This document shows positions 63,201-64,000 of a stretch of DNA of 64,000 nucleotides, one piece after another (positions within the stretch are counted from its first letter, which is position 1; the number at the start of each line of letters is the position of its first letter). Origin of the DNA: Niastella sp. OAS944. GTDB taxonomy: Bacteria; Bacteroidota; Bacteroidia; Chitinophagales; Chitinophagaceae. Below the pieces are notes generated by a model. That model searched no databases. It worked only from the letters and a program-made list of their open reading frames with translations, and was not told the origin of the DNA. Made by a program: the position numbers and the translations under genes. The stretch is from contig JANUBW010000012.1 in assembly GCA_024809215.1 (NCBI GenBank), positions 248,001 to 312,000 of the forward strand. Reading direction: 5' to 3'.

Positions 63201-64000
63201 ATGGTCTCATCCCAGGTTACAGGTAATGTTTTTATTAAAGGAAGAATGGGTGCGTAGGTGGTATCGCGCAACAAAGTGACCGGGTTTTCGGCCAGGCACT
63301 GGAACGGACTATTAAAAAGATATAACAAAGCCAACTGATGTGTATTAGTTGTATTGCCTCTATTGGTAAAGAAGCCCGGGGTATAATCACCATGGCCACA
63401 TATAAAGCGGGTAAACGGTAAGGCCGCATTATGCCAGGCCGGGATGGGCTCTTTCATAATATTCAGCTCCATCCCGCGAATACCTTCACGCGTTAGTTCG
63501 TTGGGATAGGTAATGCTTTCGCCGGTTGGCGCCTGGCAACCATGAAAGTTTACCATTAGCTTACGCCGGGCAGCGGCCTGTAATAAACCTATTTCAAATT
63601 CGATCAGCGGTTTGGCCTCGCTGTTCATAAAATCGGTCTTAATACCTACGGCCCCGGCCATACGAACGCTGTCAAGAAAACGATCGCGCTGTAATGGGTC
63701 GAGCATGTCTTTGGAATGTTTCCAAACCCATACGCCCACCTTTTTCATTTTTGCATAGCTGCACAACTCCTGCAGCTGTTGCCATTTGTTTGGCCATTGG
63801 GTTTCCCAGCCATCATCTATCAATGTATATTCAAAATGAAGCTCGCTGGCAGCATCGATGAATTTCCTTTCTTCAGCCGGCGCCAGATAATGCTCATTGC
63901 GGGTTATCCAACTCCATACACTGCGGCCCGGTTGTATATACGTCTGATCTTTAAACAGGCCATCATCAGGTGCAGGATTAAGCAGCTCGATGATCTTATT
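60215..64000 (-). CDS. GH97 glycosidase fused to an alpha/alpha-toroid-like domain, 5' partial
   Basis: The frame is open to the right edge (the codons from 64000 read NKIIELLNPAPDDG), so the gene starts outside. The visible N-terminal part is a GH97 catalytic domain: SVWSWITRNEHYLAP, FEYTLIDDGWE, AVGIKTDFMNSE (whose Asp corresponds to the nucleophile position of retaining GH97 enzymes), FHGCQAPTGESITYPNELTR and EGIRGMELN. After about residue 330 (counting from 63823) there is an unrecognised beta region, then a long helical part (WINAMMLYRATGDKSML, WIEFLQLYELTGDKKYLDAA) like an alpha/alpha-barrel, then Ig-like domains. At over 1260 residues it is far longer than the usual ~650 for GH97. Confidence 0.88.
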   Translation of the reverse strand, partial: NKIIELLNPAPDDGLFKDQTYIQPGRSVWSWITRNEHYLAPAEERKFIDAASELHFEYTLIDDGWETQWPNKWQQLQELCSYAKMKKVGVWVWKHSKDMLDPLQRDRFLDSVRMAGAVGIKTDFMNSEAKPLIEFEIGLLQAAARRKLMVNFHGCQAPTGESITYPNELTREGIRGMELNIMKEPIPAWHNAALPFTRFICGHGDYTPGFFTNRGNTTNTHQLALLYLFNSPFQCLAENPVTLLRDTTYAPILPLIKTLPVTWDETIVLPGSKIGALAAFARRKGNDWYVAVINGADSTTSFELQPSFLPKGKKMNATMITDALGDKGFISEPVELKASNKFMLQPAGGLVIQISPSPAFSPAFVVLYNATDPAMELKPAGIKKVDYNVLTWKVSDSTRADFKQKKINASMAGDGFDDRILRTKADWRTANIYNAGERIVLQVKEVRRKGDTVFYSNEPNERFELQAWLITNAKPYPLLKYSFKALQPGYYSVGYTGAPAFDQNKVAGIWQPLIWQEKRIPDAAYCTPAFMATLPTTLVYDGTKTVGVLASPEQVPFQPLPVLNNSRFGVSLINEQKLLQPQLYAPLPGGYLSQMAAGATFNFSMYLVTEANTITGTYQKIAKELFGFGNYRRNDIASLNTALDNIVDYSLSQYAWFIDSLKGCAYSTDVPGAVKNVSSLNPLELALVRDDSMMFEKRAYPLMEFMLSREKFLFSLDSTQKIQSPSRKLKGPIAPLSELVALYNVFGRTNGFYLQMAQKEYGNTRVRNMNDKELGKNWINAMMLYRATGDKSMLQAAIAGADKYLQQRINTPQTAFNDPLQGSYFFWPTFTGRWIEFLQLYELTGDKKYLDAAYEGGRNYCLFTWMCPRIPDSMITVNKDGKAPMYWYLKSKGHKQMYYAEEKAPAWRLSEIGLTPESSGTSTGHRGIFMSNYAPWMLRLGYYTRDTFLMNVAKAAIIGRYRSFPGYHINTERTTAYEQFDFPLHAHTDQSVNSFHYNHIMPMASMLLDYLVTDAFVRSKGGISFPAEYMEGYAYLQNNMYGIQKGNFYTQKEVQLWMPARLLNIDNVELNYIAARKGDRLSLAFTNQSGKPVTAKVTINPALVTCSRNSTIVSYTGKQKTVLKDSSFTVRVDANGITAVAITPVQTRSSFQEKLLTADAAPGNDYVKLATGNAHAMLFQLGKYDRRLYVYLEDDDNLYKQVSLTYTIQNGKEQQIVDAAYPFEFTAPVPANEPVTFQLSLVDVNGQVTKSNKVELGNKTH

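Noticed and set aside
1..64000. rRNA, tRNA, IS elements, integrases or prophage genes
   Set aside because: I looked for them and saw no supporting sequence in the window.

Overview
The window looks like a chromosomal segment of a Bacteroidota bacterium, most likely Chitinophagaceae (Niastella/Chitinophaga-like). Evidence: an ECF sigma / FecR / SusC / SusD locus, hybrid two-component sensors, FtsX-type permeases of about 790 residues, DUF5117 met-zincin proteases, promoters with the Bacteroidota -7 box (TAnnTTTG) and very short leaders, and almost no Shine-Dalgarno sequences. I see no rRNA, tRNA, integrase, transposase or CRISPR array. The species assignment is inference.

Layout. 1-4.8 kb: 3' part of a hybrid sensor with a sugar-binding-protein-like sensor, a small membrane protein and two secreted proteins of unknown role. 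4.8-14.5 kb: sigma factor, anti-sigma, SusC, SusD and a zinc metalloprotease, probably a regulated outer-membrane uptake locus, perhaps for peptides. 14.5-17.8 kb: AraC regulator, TetX-like flavin monooxygenase and a TPR protein. 17.8-18.8 kb: a gene-free 21-bp minisatellite whose right part is inverted relative to its left part. 18.8-30 kb: a ScyD/NHL lipoprotein, then a minus-strand run TolC / adaptor / RND pump / MlaC-like protein / lipoprotein / TolB-propeller amidohydrolase, headed by three GGGCAGGA direct repeats. 30-37.7 kb: two FtsX-like permeases diverging from a LytS/LytTR two-component pair. 37.7-42.6 kb: SDR, AraC, alpha/beta hydrolase, AraC, zinc alcohol dehydrogenase. 42.6-47.7 kb: a third permease, an ECF41-type sigma factor with a DoxX target, a fatty-acid hydroxylase-like enzyme and a repeat protein. 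47.7-52.3 kb: a CHAT protease and a caspase-subtilisin fusion in one operon, divergent from an EcsC-family protein. 52.3-64 kb: a lipoprotein, a prolyl oligopeptidase, and a carbohydrate operon (GH97 fusion, GH2, FAD-dependent oxidoreductase) running off the right end.

The best candidates for something undescribed are: (1) the CHAT + caspase-subtilisin + EcsC cassette, a possible intracellular protease cascade; (2) two copies of an ECF41-like promoter, TGTCACA-N16-GTCTTA, before the sigma gene and before DoxX; (3) three heptanucleotide tracts inside one fecR anti-sigma gene, which could make it phase-variable; (4) the inverted 21-bp minisatellite. Motif, domain and promoter calls were made by eye, without database searches.
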